A stretch of DNA of 64,000 nt from Pseudosulfitobacter sp. DSM 107133. Lineage in GTDB: Bacteria > Pseudomonadota > Alphaproteobacteria > Rhodobacterales > Rhodobacteraceae. Positions 11,039-20,489 of the stretch are shown here, one piece after another. The notes under the pieces are model-generated. The model did no database searches, had not been told where the DNA came from, and saw only the letters and a list, made by a program, of their open reading frames with translations. The translations under genes and the position numbers were made by a program. Numbering within the stretch: the stretch's first letter is position 1; every line of letters starts with the position of its first letter. The stretch covers positions 1 through 64,000 of the forward strand of contig NZ_CP085154.1 in the NCBI RefSeq assembly GCF_022788695.1, written 5' to 3'.

Positions 11039-11310
11039 CAACCGATAACCTTTTTCCATTCGATCAGCTTGACGTCGGCGAACAGACCGGCCTGCGCATA
11101 AGGATCGTTGTCGGCCCAAAGCTGCGCATCTGCCATGCTGTCCACGGACAGGATCACCAGCGATCCGGCCATCTCGCCATTGCCGTCCAAAAGCGGGCCG
11201 GCCTGCGCAACCACACCGGTTTTCTCGATATAGGCCAGGTGGTTGTCCCGATTGGCCTTGCGCACATCCAGCGCACCGGGTTTGTCTGTGGCAATCAAAG
11301 CGATCAACAT
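11038..11310 (-). CDS. YciI-like protein
   Basis: This 90-residue protein has the YciI/dimeric alpha-beta barrel layout: MLIALIATDKPGALDVR at the start, a conserved His in DNHLAYIEK, and the motif DPYAQAGLF near the end, where many homologues have a conserved Asp. Family members are small dimers of mostly unknown catalytic role. It begins one base after the gpsA stop and shares one base with the EVE gene start, so the genes are tightly coupled. Confidence 0.88.
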   Translation of the reverse strand: MLIALIATDKPGALDVRKANRDNHLAYIEKTGVVAQAGPLLDGNGEMAGSLVILSVDSMADAQLWADNDPYAQAGLFADVKLIEWKKVIG

Positions 11311-11311
11311 G

Positions 11312-12274
11312 TCATTCTTCCTTCAGTGGGCGCGACAACAGGGTCGCCATAGATGTGGGAACGTCGGCCGCGCCATCCAGCAGGCGGGCGACAGTCTGCG
11401 TGATAGGCATATCAACACCGCTGGCCTGCGTCATCTGTACAATCGCACGCGCTGTGGCGGCACCTTCGACCGTGGTAGACGCATCAAAGCTGTTTCCGGC
11501 CCCCAGCGACAGGCCCAGCCGGTAGTTGCGCGACTGTTCAGACGTACAGGTCAGCACCAGGTCGCCAAAGCCGGACAGACCGGCCAGTGTGGCAGTTTCC
11601 GCGCCCAAATGCTGTGCAAGGCGTGTCATTTCCGAAAATCCCCGTGTCATCAGTGCGGCGCGCGCGCTTTGGCCCAGTCCCGCACCAATGGCGACGCCAC
11701 AGGCGATGGCGATGACGTTCTTCAGCGCCCCGCCCAGCTCGGCCCCTTTGGTGTCCGTGGTGCGATAAAGCCGCATATTTTTCGTTGTTAGAGCCTGTTG
11801 TAGTGTCTTTCCGGCACCGTCATCCGCACAGGCAAGTGTCAAGGCAGTGGGCAGACCACGGGCAATATCGGCGGCAAAGCTGGGCCCGGTCAGGATCGCG
11901 GCGGTGGCCTTCGGAATGGTGTCACGGATCACCGTGACCGGTCCGCGCCCCGTCGACACCTCGAAGCCCTTGCAGCAGGCGACCAGATTGGCGGTGCTGT
12001 TGGCGGGAATGTGGTCCGCCAGAAACCCCGCCAACCGCTGCATCGGGACCGCAAGCAAGATCACATCTGCGGCCAAAGCCTGCTTGATATCCCATGTTAG
12101 AGACAGGTTTTGAGGAAATTCAACATCCGGCAACCGCGCCGAGTTGGTGCGGCTGGCCTGCATGTCAGCCACATGATCGGGGTTGCGCGCCCACAGTGTG
12201 ACCTGACCCTTTTGCGCGAGCGAAATCGCCAGCGCAGTGCCAAAGGCACCTGCCCCAAGAACCGAAACACTCAT
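11312..12274 (-). CDS. gpsA: Glycerol-3-phosphate dehydrogenase [NAD(P)+]
   Basis: GpsA reduces dihydroxyacetone phosphate to sn-glycerol 3-phosphate, the backbone for phospholipids. The 320-residue protein starts [16 protein letters not shown], a perfect Rossmann dinucleotide motif, and has the family segment [18 protein letters not shown] with the catalytic lysine region, plus [10 protein letters not shown]. The ATG at 12274 overlaps the tsaD stop (ATGA), which fixes the start; an upstream in-frame extension would run inside tsaD. The length is normal. Confidence 0.95.
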   Translation of the reverse strand: MSVSVLGAGAFGTALAISLAQKGQVTLWARNPDHVADMQASRTNSARLPDVEFPQNLSLTWDIKQALAADVILLAVPMQRLAGFLADHIPANSTANLVACCKGFEVSTGRGPVTVIRDTIPKATAAILTGPSFAADIARGLPTALTLACADDGAGKTLQQALTTKNMRLYRTTDTKGAELGGALKNVIAIACGVAIGAGLGQSARAALMTRGFSEMTRLAQHLGAETATLAGLSGFGDLVLTCTSEQSRNYRLGLSLGAGNSFDASTTVEGAATARAIVQMTQASGVDMPITQTVARLLDGAADVPTSMATLLSRPLKEE

Positions 12275-13341
12275 GCCTTGGCCCCTTTCTTGCCGCTGCC
12301 CAACATCGCCTGACTGGTGGTGTCCAGCGGCATTCTGGGCCGCGGCGACAAGTCCATGCCATCGGGTGCGCGGTTTTGCATCTGTTCGATGGCGGCATAG
12401 GCGATCATCGCCGCATTGTCGGTACACAAGGCCAGCGGCGGCGCGACAAACGGGATCCCGTTTGCGCTTGAAACAGTCTCTAACGCTGCCCGAACGGTCT
12501 GGTTTGCGGCCACTCCGCCGGCAACACACAACGCTTTGACCGGACCACTGGCCACCAAGGCACGTCGGCACTTTTCTTCCAGAACATCTGCCACGGCAGA
12601 CTGAAATCCGGCGGACAGGTCGGCCTGATCCTGCTCGGTCAGCCCACCTTTTTGGGCAATCACCTTGTCACGGGTGCGCAGTGTTGCGGTTTTCAGGCCA
12701 GAGAACGACATATCGCAGCCGTCGCGATCCAGCAGCGGACGCGGCAAGGCAAAGCGTTTTGCATCGCCGCCCATCGCTGCGCGTTCAATCGACGGCCCGC
12801 CGGGTTGTGGCAGGCCGATCAGGCGGGCCACCTTGTCGAACGCCTCGCCCGGCGCATCGTCGATTGTGCCGCCCAGACGGCGAAATTCATCCGGTCCCGA
12901 CACCAGCAGAAACTGGCAGTGCCCGCCCGACACCAACAGCATCAGGTAAGGATAGGCCACCGCGTCCGTCAGGCGCGGTGTCAGCGCGTGGCCCGCAAGA
13001 TGATTCACACCATACATCGGAACATCCAGCGCCGCCGCCAACCCCTTGGCCAGCATCACACCAGAGACCACGCCACCAATCAGACCCGGCCCGGCCGTCA
13101 CCGCGATTGCGTCAATATCCTCTATGTTAGTCTCTGCTTCGGCCAATGCCTGCCGCACCACGCCATCCAGCTTCTCCGCATGGGCGCGCGCCGCGATCTC
13201 GGGCACCACCCCGCCGAAATCCGCGTGCAGGCTGGTTTGCCCCAGCACCACCGACGACAGCACCTGCCGCCCCCGCAACACAGCCGCCGCCGTGTCGTCG
13301 CAGCTGCTTTCGATGCCCAGCACCGTCAGATCGTTGTTCAT
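12271..13341 (-). CDS. tsaD: tRNA N6-adenosine threonylcarbamoyltransferase TsaD
   Basis: TsaD transfers the threonylcarbamoyl group to A37 of ANN-decoding tRNAs, working with TsaB and TsaE. The 356-residue protein begins [20 protein letters not shown], and has the metal-binding HLAGH motif near residues 113-117 and the ASKHA-fold segment SGGHCQF. I chose the ATG at 13341 because homologues begin just before GIESSCDDT. It is divergent from hemD with a 72-base gap. Its partner tsaE lies at 24.9 kb in this window; tsaB was not seen. Confidence 0.96.
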   Translation of the reverse strand: MNNDLTVLGIESSCDDTAAAVLRGRQVLSSVVLGQTSLHADFGGVVPEIAARAHAEKLDGVVRQALAEAETNIEDIDAIAVTAGPGLIGGVVSGVMLAKGLAAALDVPMYGVNHLAGHALTPRLTDAVAYPYLMLLVSGGHCQFLLVSGPDEFRRLGGTIDDAPGEAFDKVARLIGLPQPGGPSIERAAMGGDAKRFALPRPLLDRDGCDMSFSGLKTATLRTRDKVIAQKGGLTEQDQADLSAGFQSAVADVLEEKCRRALVASGPVKALCVAGGVAANQTVRAALETVSSANGIPFVAPPLALCTDNAAMIAYAAIEQMQNRAPDGMDLSPRPRMPLDTTSQAMLGSGKKGAKA

Positions 13342-13413
13342 GATGCGTGTCCGTTGCGCATTGTTCCGCTCCGAGGTAACACCTGAACATCCTTCAAACA
13401 ACCAGAGCGCAGC

Positions 13414-14118
13414 ATGTCACGGCACCGGATCACGCTTTTGATGACCCGCCCCGACGCCGGATCGCGCGCCTTTGTCGCGGCCCTGCCCGATGTGGTCACG
13501 CAATGCTGCGAGGTGATCATCTCTCCGCTGATGGATATTGCCCCGCTGGCTACAGACATGCCCGTTTGCGACGTGGCGATTTTCACCTCGGCGCATGGTG
13601 TCGCCCATGGACCGCAAGCGCTGGGTCGGCGCGCTTATTGTCTGGGCCATGCAACAACCCAGGCCGCGCGTCAGGCCGGCTGGCGGGCGCAGCAAGCCGG
13701 ACAAGATGCCGCAACCCTGATCGCCGCCCTGATCGCGCAGCACCCCAAAGGGCGGCTGGTGCATTTTTCAGGCACGCACACACGCGGCAATGTGGCGGAC
13801 CAATTGCGCGCCGCCGCACTGAATGCCGACAGCGTCGCGGTTTATGACCAGCGGCTGTTACCGCTGAGCGATATTGCAAAAAACAGGCTGGGTGGGGAGA
13901 ATCCTGTCATTGTGCCTCTTTTTTCTCCACGCAGCGCGCTACATTTCAGTCGATGTGCGGTGGTCTCTGCCCCGCTGTATCTGGGGGCAATCAGCACGGC
14001 GACCGCTGCAAACTGTGCTGCATTGAACCATTTGGCCGTGCAAATCGCACAAAGGCCGGACAGGGAAGCGATGGTTGAGGTGGTGCAAAATCTGCTGAGG
14101 CGGGTGCTATCGGCTTGA
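13414..14118 (+). CDS. hemD: Uroporphyrinogen-III synthase
   Basis: HemD cyclises hydroxymethylbilane into uroporphyrinogen III in heme and (bacterio)chlorophyll synthesis. This family is poorly conserved; the call rests on the 234-residue length, the opening [13 protein letters not shown] typical of the two-lobed fold, the segment AIFTSAHGV near residue 55, the TAxA-like stretch [17 protein letters not shown], and the position between tsaD (divergent) and the mic60-hemY pair, which is standard in Rhodobacteraceae. It probably heads the hemD-mic60-hemY transcript. Confidence 0.82.
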   Translation: MSRHRITLLMTRPDAGSRAFVAALPDVVTQCCEVIISPLMDIAPLATDMPVCDVAIFTSAHGVAHGPQALGRRAYCLGHATTQAARQAGWRAQQAGQDAATLIAALIAQHPKGRLVHFSGTHTRGNVADQLRAAALNADSVAVYDQRLLPLSDIAKNRLGGENPVIVPLFSPRSALHFSRCAVVSAPLYLGAISTATAANCAALNHLAVQIAQRPDREAMVEVVQNLLRRVLSA

Positions 14119-14189
14119 AGCCTTGCAACGGTGACGGCTAAGTTTGAACCGGCGCGTGCAGACGCGTCTGAGAATCGGAAGGTAATATT

Positions 14190-15482
14190 GTGGCGAAATC
14201 CAAGTCTCCCAAGAGCGGTGATCCAACGGAAGACACAGACAAGGTCACCGTTGATCTGAACCCAGACGATGAAATCGCTCCGTCTTCCGAGGCACCAAAA
14301 GAGGAAGGGCCGGAAGAAGACGCCAAAGCCGAAGACGCGCCCGCCGAAGACACTCCGGATGAAGAGATTGTTCTGTCCGAACCGGAAAGTGCAGAGGCCG
14401 GGATTGCCGACGCGCCGCAGCCCGACGCGACAGACACGCCAGAGATTTCCGACACAGAGACACCAACCGACCGGCCAGAACCGGAAACAGACGCAGACGC
14501 GCCTGCGCAGACCCCCACGCAGACCATCGTGCCGACAGCCGAACCCAAGCAGAGCGGCAGCCGCTTTTGGCCGCTGGTGCTGGGCGGTGTCGTGGCCGCC
14601 GGCCTTGGGTTTGTTGCGGGCAAGGCGCCGATACTTGACCCGATGCTGCCACAAAGCTGGCGCAGCGCGGGTGAAGATACGCAAGCCACTGCCGACCTCG
14701 CGGCTATGGAGCAGACCATCAGCCAGTTGCGCGGCGAAATCGAAGACCTGCGTGGCCAGATTTCCGCCGCACCCGAAGACAGCTCTGACGCGGTGAACGC
14801 CCTGGCCGCATCGGTCGAACAGCTGGCCAGCCGGGTCGAGGGTCTTGAGCGGCTGCCGCAGCCGTCCGCAGATGCAACTGGAAACGCGGATGTCACAGCG
14901 CTGACCGACCAGATGGCCCAGCAACAGGCGCAGATCGACAAGCTGTTGCAGGACGCGCAGTTGATGCAGAATACGGCGGCAACGGCTGCGGGCAACACGT
15001 TGGCCCGTGCCGCCGTAACGCGCGTGCTTGCTGCCGTGGACAGTGGTGCACCCTTTGACAGCGCGCTGGCCGATGTGGCCGCCAACAGCGACATTGAAAT
15101 TCCGCCAGCATTGCAAAGCGTTGCCGAAACCGGCGTTGTGCCCTTGTCCGAGTTGCAACAAACCCTGCCCGATGCTGCCCGCGCGGCACTCGCGGCGGCA
15201 CGCACCAATGCAACCGACGCGGCCGGCGGGTTTAGCGGTTTTCTAAAACGTCAGTTGGGCGCAAGGTCGGTACAGCCACGCGAGGGCAATGATCCCGACG
15301 CGATTCTGTCGCGGGTCGAAGCGGCCACACGTCAGGGGCACCTTGGCGATGCTTTGGCAGAAGCCGAAACCCTGCCCGATCCGGCCAAGGCCGAACTGCA
15401 ATCCTGGATGGACGCCGCAACCGCCCGTCTTGAGGCCATGAATGCCGCCGAAACGCTGATGCAGCGTTTGGCCGCGAACTGA
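14190..15482 (+). CDS. Mic60/mitofilin-like inner-membrane protein
   Basis: The product is a 430-residue homologue of Mic60, which in mitochondria shapes crista junctions and in alphaproteobacteria bends the inner membrane and contacts the outer membrane. It has an acidic, Pro/Glu/Asp-rich disordered N-terminus of about 120 residues, one membrane helix near 126-144, a coiled-coil region near 170-260 (EQTISQLRGEIEDLRGQI), and a C-terminal mitofilin signature domain with FLKRQLGARSVQPREG and LQSWMDAATARLEAM. The start is a GTG with GGAAGG seven bases upstream. It sits between hemD and hemY, and this linkage to heme genes recurs across the class. Confidence 0.85.
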   Translation: MAKSKSPKSGDPTEDTDKVTVDLNPDDEIAPSSEAPKEEGPEEDAKAEDAPAEDTPDEEIVLSEPESAEAGIADAPQPDATDTPEISDTETPTDRPEPETDADAPAQTPTQTIVPTAEPKQSGSRFWPLVLGGVVAAGLGFVAGKAPILDPMLPQSWRSAGEDTQATADLAAMEQTISQLRGEIEDLRGQISAAPEDSSDAVNALAASVEQLASRVEGLERLPQPSADATGNADVTALTDQMAQQQAQIDKLLQDAQLMQNTAATAAGNTLARAAVTRVLAAVDSGAPFDSALADVAANSDIEIPPALQSVAETGVVPLSELQQTLPDAARAALAAARTNATDAAGGFSGFLKRQLGARSVQPREGNDPDAILSRVEAATRQGHLGDALAEAETLPDPAKAELQSWMDAATARLEAMNAAETLMQRLAAN

Positions 15483-15492
15483 GGGGACCCGC

Positions 15493-16977
15493 ATGATCTG
15501 GTCACTGGTAAAAATCGTACTGTTCGTCTGCGCCGTTGCCGCCATCGCGTTGGGCGCGGGGTATCTGCTGGAAAGCCAAGGGGGCGTGCAGGTGGTCGTC
15601 GCGGGCACCGAATTCACGCTGGGGCCACTTGAATCGGTCATGGCACTGACCCTGCTGGTTCTGGCCGTCTGGCTGCTGATCAAGATCATCGGCGCGCTGA
15701 TTGCTGTCTGGCACTTTCTGAATGGCGACGAGACAGCGATAACCCGTTATTTCGCGCGCAACCGTCAGGCCAAGGGATTCAACGCACTGGCCGAGGGTAT
15801 GATGGCGCTGGCCTCGGGCGAGGGCCGACTTGCAATGACCAAAGCCGCCAAGGCCGAAAAGTACCTCAAGCGACCGGAACTGACCGACCTGCTGACTGCA
15901 CAGGCGGCCGAGATGTCAGGCGACTGGCGCAAGGCGGAACAGACCTATCGCAAGCTGGTGCAAAACGAACAGACCCGTTTTGTCGGTGTGCGCGGGATCA
16001 TGAAGCAGAAGCTGGCCGAAGGTGACACAGCGACGGCGCTGGAGCTGGCCAAAAAGGCCTTCGCGTTGAAACCGCGCCATACGGAAACCGGCGATGTATT
16101 GCTGAAACTGCAAGCCCAGTCGTCGGATTGGGCCGGTGCGCGCACCACGCTGCACACCAAGTTGAAAACCGGAGCGCTGCCCCGCGACGTGCACAAACGC
16201 CGCGACGCGGTGCTGGCCCTGTCCGAAGCGAAACAGGTGTTCGAGGCCGACCAGACCATCGAAGCCCGTGAAGCCGCGATTGAGGCGAACCGGCTGTCGC
16301 CCGATCTAATCCCCGCAGCGGTTATGGCCGCGCAAAGCTATATCCAGCAGGGCAACAAGAAATACGCCAGCCGCGTGATCAAGAAGGCCTGGGAGGCAAT
16401 GCCGCATCCCGATCTGGCCGCGACCTTTGCCGCGATCGAACCCGAAGAAACGGCCGCCGCGCGGATGAAACGGTTTCAGACCCTGACCAAGCTGCACCGC
16501 GATCATTCGGAAACGCGGATGTTGCTGGCCGAACTGCACATCGCGAACGAGGATTTCCCGCAGGCGCGGCGCGATCTGGGCGATCTGTTTGAAACCGATC
16601 CCACCGCGCGTGTCGCAACGCTGCTGGCCGCCATCGAACGTGGTGAAGGGGCGCCCGACAATGTGGTCAAGGGCTGGCTGACCCGCGCCCTGACCGTGCC
16701 GCGCGGGCCGCAGTGGGTTTGCGAAAACTGCCTGCACATTCACGCCAACTGGCAGCCCGTTTGCGAAAACTGCCAAAGCTTTGACACGCTCGCATGGATC
16801 AAACCGCCGATGGCCGAAGTTGCGATGCCCGGCAGCATCGGCATGTTGCCAATGATTGTCGGCAACCCCGAGCCACAACCGGAACCCGATCTGACGATGA
16901 TCGAGGATGCCGAATTGCTGGACACGGACGCCCCCGACACGACCGAGGACCTGAGCGAGGAACCATCGCGCAACTAG
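15493..16977 (+). CDS. hemY: HemY-type TPR membrane protein with C-terminal CxxC pair
   Basis: This 494-residue protein opens with two membrane helices (about 5-25 and 48-70) typical of the HemY N-terminal domain, then a long TPR-like helical region. HemY proteins lie in heme operons, but their role is not settled; this is not the protoporphyrinogen oxidase that shares the name. Near the C-terminus it has two CxxC pairs, C410/C413 and C424/C427, separated by ten residues and followed by a Trp/Pro segment, resembling the rubredoxin-type ribbon of LapB. A Glu/Asp-rich tail follows. It starts ten bases after mic60, with GAGGGG upstream. Confidence 0.85.
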   Translation: MIWSLVKIVLFVCAVAAIALGAGYLLESQGGVQVVVAGTEFTLGPLESVMALTLLVLAVWLLIKIIGALIAVWHFLNGDETAITRYFARNRQAKGFNALAEGMMALASGEGRLAMTKAAKAEKYLKRPELTDLLTAQAAEMSGDWRKAEQTYRKLVQNEQTRFVGVRGIMKQKLAEGDTATALELAKKAFALKPRHTETGDVLLKLQAQSSDWAGARTTLHTKLKTGALPRDVHKRRDAVLALSEAKQVFEADQTIEAREAAIEANRLSPDLIPAAVMAAQSYIQQGNKKYASRVIKKAWEAMPHPDLAATFAAIEPEETAAARMKRFQTLTKLHRDHSETRMLLAELHIANEDFPQARRDLGDLFETDPTARVATLLAAIERGEGAPDNVVKGWLTRALTVPRGPQWVCENCLHIHANWQPVCENCQSFDTLAWIKPPMAEVAMPGSIGMLPMIVGNPEPQPEPDLTMIEDAELLDTDAPDTTEDLSEEPSRN

Positions 16978-16987
16978 GGGCGCTATG

Positions 16988-17019
16988 AAGGCCGCAGAAA
17001 TCGAACTCTGCGGCCTTTT
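16988..17019 (+). terminator. Rho-independent terminator after hemY
   Basis: AAGGCCGCAGA (16988-16998) pairs perfectly with TCTGCGGCCTT (17007-17017), and the second arm runs into TTTT. It closes the hemD-mic60-hemY unit. Confidence 0.9.
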
Positions 17020-17170
17020 ATGACAACGATACGTGGTTCTGGTTTTTTCGAAAGCGCTCTGACATCCGCAAAATCAGACCATTCCTGCCCTAATCCTGTC
17101 GCAGTCTGCCGTCACATTTGTGTTGAACATTGGCCAATGCCATCTTTGACACTTGCAGCGGACGAACAAA

Positions 17171-17389
17171 ATGACATCTTCGATCAGTTTTCAGGAGCGT
17201 CTTAAACGGCTTGAAGCGAAACACGGACAACCTGCGTTTGCTGGGCATCCCAAGGCACCGGAGCGGATCGACGCAAGCGATCAATCCGGCGCGCTGACCT
17301 CTCCCAAAATGCTGATTCTGGGTTTTGCAGGTCTGGTTTCGCTGGTGGTCATTGGATCTGTTCTGACTGTTCTGATGACTGTCACCTGA
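17171..17389 (+). CDS. Small single-helix membrane protein, unknown
   Basis: I do not recognise this 72-residue protein. It opens MTSSISFQERLKRLEAKHG, an amphipathic charged stretch, then a Pro/Asp-rich linker, and ends in one strong membrane helix (MLILGFAGLVSLVVIGSVL) with almost nothing after it, so it would be tail-anchored with its N-terminus in the cytoplasm. An in-frame TTG at 17153 would add six residues, but the ATG is preferred. It lies between two terminators, so it is a separate unit. Coding status is supported by the sensible membrane layout and codon use only. Confidence 0.6.
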   Translation: MTSSISFQERLKRLEAKHGQPAFAGHPKAPERIDASDQSGALTSPKMLILGFAGLVSLVVIGSVLTVLMTVT

Positions 17390-17418
17390 CAGAGCACTTT
17401 CGAAGAAACCGGATGCAC

Positions 17419-17448
17419 AAAAAGCCGCCCCTTTCGGAGCGGCTTTTT
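17419..17448. terminator. Bidirectional terminator between the small membrane gene and ahcY
   Basis: AAAAAGCCGC (17419-17428) and GCGGCTTTTT (17439-17448) are perfect inverted copies around a 10-base loop. The A and T runs at the two ends give a terminator in each direction, serving the rightward small gene and the leftward ahcY. Confidence 0.92.
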
Positions 17449-17473
17449 GCAAATTTCGGACCATCAGCGCCGA

Positions 17474-18865
17474 TCAGTAACGGTAGTGTTCCGGCTTGAA
17501 CGGACCTTCGGGCGTGACACCGATATAGGCGGCCTGCTCGGCGTTCAGTTCGGTCAGCTTGACGCCAATTTTTGCCAGATGCAGACGGGCGACTTTTTCA
17601 TCCAGATGCTTGGGCAGGATGTAGACATCGTTTTCGTAGTTGTCGCCACGGGTCCACAGTTCGATCTGCGCCAGAACCTGATTGGTAAAGCTGGCGGACA
17701 TCACGAACGACGGGTGACCGGTGGCGTTGCCGAGGTTCAACAGGCGGCCCTCGGACAGCAGGATCAGACGGTGCCCGTTGGGCATCTCGATCATGTCCAC
17801 CTGTTCCTTGATGTTGGTCCACTTGTGGTTCTTCAGGGCAGCAACCTGAATTTCATTGTCAAAGTGGCCGATGTTGCCAACGATAGCCATGTCCTTCATC
17901 TCGCGCATGTGCTCGATGCGGATCACGTCCTTGTTGCCTGTAGTGGTGATAAAGATGTCGGCGTCGGCCACAACGTCTTCGAGCAGCACAACCTCGAAAC
18001 CGTCCATCGCCGCTTGCAGGGCGCAGATCGGATCAACCTCGGTGACTTTCACGCGGGCACCGGCACCGCGCAGCGATGCGGCCGAACCTTTGCCAACGTC
18101 GCCGTAACCCATGACGACCGCAACCTTGCCGGCCATCATGGTGTCGGTGGCGCGGCGGATGCCGTCAACCAGCGATTCCTTGCAGCCGTATTTGTTGTCG
18201 AACTTCGACTTGGTGACCGAGTCGTTCACGTTGATCGCGGGGAAGGGCAGTTGACCCTGTTTTTTCAAGTCGTACAGACGGTGCACACCCGTGGTGGTTT
18301 CTTCGGAAACGCCCACGATCTGCGTGCGCATCTTGGTGAACCAGCCGGGGCTGGCGGCCATGCGTTTCTTGATCTGGGCGAAAATCGCCTCTTCCTCTTC
18401 CGATTTCGGAATGGCGATCAGCTCGTCCTCACCCTGTTCAACGCGCGCGCCCAGCAGGATGTACAGCGTGGCGTCGCCGCCATCGTCCAGGATCAGGTTG
18501 GGGCCGTCTTCGAACATGAACGACTTGTCCAGATAATCCCAATGCTCGACCAGCGACTGGCCCTTGATCGCAAAGACAGGCACGCCGCTGGCTGCGATGG
18601 CTGCGGCCGCGTGGTCCTGGGTCGAGAAGATGTTGCACGATGCCCAACGCACGTCCGCGCCCAGCGCGACCAGCGTTTCGATCAGAACAGCGGTCTGGAT
18701 CGTCATGTGCAGGGACCCGACAATGCGCGACCCTTTCAATGGTTTGCTTTCGCCATATTCCTCGCGCAGGGCCATCAGCCCCGGCATTTCGGTTTCGGCG
18801 ATGTCCAGTTCCTTGCGGCCATATTCGGCCAGCGCGATGTCCTTGACGATATAGTCGTTTGCCAT
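17474..18865 (-). CDS. ahcY: Adenosylhomocysteinase
   Basis: AhcY splits S-adenosylhomocysteine into adenosine and homocysteine, keeping methylation reactions running. The 463-residue protein has the NAD-binding motif GYGDVGKG, the preceding [13 protein letters not shown] catalytic region, and ends in the universal PEHYRY. The length fits the bacterial form with the extra insert of about 40 residues. It starts with ATG after GAGGG. In Rhodobacter capsulatus this gene sits near the reg locus, and the same neighbourhood is kept here. I looked for a SAH riboswitch in the 170 bases upstream and did not see one. Confidence 0.97.
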   Translation of the reverse strand: MANDYIVKDIALAEYGRKELDIAETEMPGLMALREEYGESKPLKGSRIVGSLHMTIQTAVLIETLVALGADVRWASCNIFSTQDHAAAAIAASGVPVFAIKGQSLVEHWDYLDKSFMFEDGPNLILDDGGDATLYILLGARVEQGEDELIAIPKSEEEEAIFAQIKKRMAASPGWFTKMRTQIVGVSEETTTGVHRLYDLKKQGQLPFPAINVNDSVTKSKFDNKYGCKESLVDGIRRATDTMMAGKVAVVMGYGDVGKGSAASLRGAGARVKVTEVDPICALQAAMDGFEVVLLEDVVADADIFITTTGNKDVIRIEHMREMKDMAIVGNIGHFDNEIQVAALKNHKWTNIKEQVDMIEMPNGHRLILLSEGRLLNLGNATGHPSFVMSASFTNQVLAQIELWTRGDNYENDVYILPKHLDEKVARLHLAKIGVKLTELNAEQAAYIGVTPEGPFKPEHYRY

Positions 18866-18984
18866 GAGGGCCCTCGTGGGTGTTGTGAAATTTGGTCAGC
18901 GCATATCAGTCTGACTCTTTCTAAACAATGGATAACCCCATTCAAGTAACGCACAGACGACGACGCCACAGGCCCAGACACGAC

Positions 18985-19013
18985 AAAACCGGCCGGGCAG
19001 GGGCCGGGCCGGT
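18985..19013 (-). terminator. Terminator of the small secreted-protein gene
   Basis: Read on the minus strand, ACCGGCC (19013-19007) pairs with GGCCGGT (18994-18988), followed by TTT. It lies 25 bases downstream of the small secreted-protein gene and upstream of ahcY, so the two are probably transcribed separately. Confidence 0.75.
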
Positions 19014-19038
19014 CGGAAGTGCCTGACGGAATACGGTA

Positions 19039-19329
19039 TTATTCGGTCAGCATGGCCACCAATTCGTCAGCATCCTGACCGCCGTTCCAGTCTTCTCCGG
19101 TTTCCAGAACACAGCTGTTGCCATCGGGCAGATACTGAACCAGCGACCATGTCCCGTTCCGCTCGGACGCCCACAGCTGGGTGTCCTTGGCTTCCTGACC
19201 GGCAACAGGTGTTTCCCCGTACCAATCCACCAGCGAAGCTTCCATTTCAGCGCTGGACATACATGTGCCTGCCGCCATTGCAGTCGAGGCAGAGAAAATC
19301 AGTGCGGCGATGGTCAAAACGGGTTTCAT
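19039..19329 (-). CDS. Small secreted protein, unknown
   Basis: I do not recognise a family. The 96-residue product begins with a clear Sec signal peptide (MKPVLTIAALIFSASTAMA, cleavage after AMA) and leaves a mature acidic domain of about 77 residues with two cysteines (C23 and C73) that could form a disulfide in the periplasm. A good AAGGAG ribosome site lies upstream of the ATG. It is flanked by its own terminator and by the divergent HD hydrolase, so no operon partner gives a clue. Confidence 0.75.
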   Translation of the reverse strand: MKPVLTIAALIFSASTAMAAGTCMSSAEMEASLVDWYGETPVAGQEAKDTQLWASERNGTWSLVQYLPDGNSCVLETGEDWNGGQDADELVAMLTE

Positions 19330-19395
19330 GATGTGCTCCTTCAGGGATAGAACACGTTAAGGCGAAAATGGTTCCGTTCTTTTGCAAGAGGTTAC

Positions 19396-20004
19396 ATGGC
19401 ACGCGCATCGAAATCAGCCCCCAGAGCCTGGCAAAGGATGCTGTCGGGACGGCGTCTGGACCTGCTGGACCCGACCCCCGTGGACATCGAGATCGAGGAT
19501 ATTGCTCACGGTCTGGCCTTTGTTGCGCGGTGGAACGGGCAGACGCGGGGCGACTTTGCCTATTCGGTGGCGGAACACTCGTTGCTGGTGGAAACCATCT
19601 TTGGCCGCATCGCACCGAATGCCCCTGCAAAGTGGCGACTTGCGGCGCTTTTGCACGACGCGCCCGAATATGTGATCGGCGACATGATCTCGCCGGTAAA
19701 GGCGGCCATCGGGCCAAGTTACGGCGTTCTGGATGAACGGTTGGAGGCGGCCGTGCATCTGCGTTTTGGTCTGCCAGCCAAAGTGCCCGTAGCGGTCAAG
19801 AAACAGATCAAGCGGGCCGACACCGTCAGCGCGTGGATGGAAGCGACCGAGATTGCCGGATTCTCGAACGCCGAAGCTGACAAGATTTTCGGGAAGCCGG
19901 ACCCCGACCTGATAGATGGCCTTTCAATCATCCTGCGCCCACCCGTCGAGACCCGCGCAGATTTCACCGCACGCCATGCGGAATTGCTGAGGAGTTTACC
20001 ATGA
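19396..20004 (+). CDS. HD-domain hydrolase (YfbR-like)
   Basis: This 202-residue protein has the metal-binding motifs of HD phosphohydrolases: an early His in SVAEHSLLVE, the paired HD in ALLHDAPEYVIGDMISPVK, and a later conserved Asp in KRADTVSAWME. The pattern HDAPE-x-GDM-x-SP-K is that of the YfbR-like group; E. coli YfbR is a 5'-nucleotidase acting on deoxyribonucleotides, so a nucleotide substrate is likely but not proven. It overlaps the following acetyltransferase by four bases (ATGA). Confidence 0.87.
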   Translation: MARASKSAPRAWQRMLSGRRLDLLDPTPVDIEIEDIAHGLAFVARWNGQTRGDFAYSVAEHSLLVETIFGRIAPNAPAKWRLAALLHDAPEYVIGDMISPVKAAIGPSYGVLDERLEAAVHLRFGLPAKVPVAVKKQIKRADTVSAWMEATEIAGFSNAEADKIFGKPDPDLIDGLSIILRPPVETRADFTARHAELLRSLP

Positions 20005-20489
20005 TTCATGTTCGCCAAGCCACGACGCTGGATGCGTCATCCATGGCAGATCTACTGAACGCCATTATTGAAAAGGGCGGCACAACGGCCTTGACCCGCA
20101 CCGTGACGGCCGCAGACATCAAGGAACGGATGGCGGCGCAAGGTGACCGTGCGGTGTGGCAGGTGGCGGTGGATGAAACCGAAGCGGTTGTGGGATTTCA
20201 ATGGATTGCGCCCAACGCAAAACTGCCGCCCGAAGCCTGCGACATCGCCAGCTTCGTGCAGATCGGACGCACGGGACTGGGCATCGGGTCCGCTCTGTTT
20301 GATGCGACGCGCAAGGCCGCCGCGCGGCTGGGCTATGACTGGATCAACGCCACCATCCGCGCCGACAACGAGGGCGGGCTGACCTATTACCAAAGCCGGG
20401 GCTTTCGCGACTGGGCTTTTGACGAGGGTGTGACGCTGGACAGCGGTCAGGTGGTCAACAAGATCAGCAAACGGTTTGATCTGAAATAA
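20001..20489 (+). CDS. GNAT-family N-acetyltransferase
   Basis: The 162-residue protein opens MIHVRQATTLDASSMADLLN and has the GNAT acetyl-CoA motif in RTGLGIGSALFDATRKAAARLGY followed by a strand and the segment YYQSRGFRDWAFDEG typical of the fold end. The substrate is unknown. It is translationally coupled to the upstream HD hydrolase by an ATGA overlap. Its stop abuts the regA stop with no base between, so the two convergent genes share no obvious terminator. Confidence 0.88.
   Translation: MIHVRQATTLDASSMADLLNAIIEKGGTTALTRTVTAADIKERMAAQGDRAVWQVAVDETEAVVGFQWIAPNAKLPPEACDIASFVQIGRTGLGIGSALFDATRKAAARLGYDWINATIRADNEGGLTYYQSRGFRDWAFDEGVTLDSGQVVNKISKRFDLK

Noticed and set aside
18866..19038. 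A SAH riboswitch upstream of ahcY
   Set aside because: I looked for the conserved core of that riboswitch in the leader and did not find it; the only strong hairpin is the terminator of the neighbouring gene.
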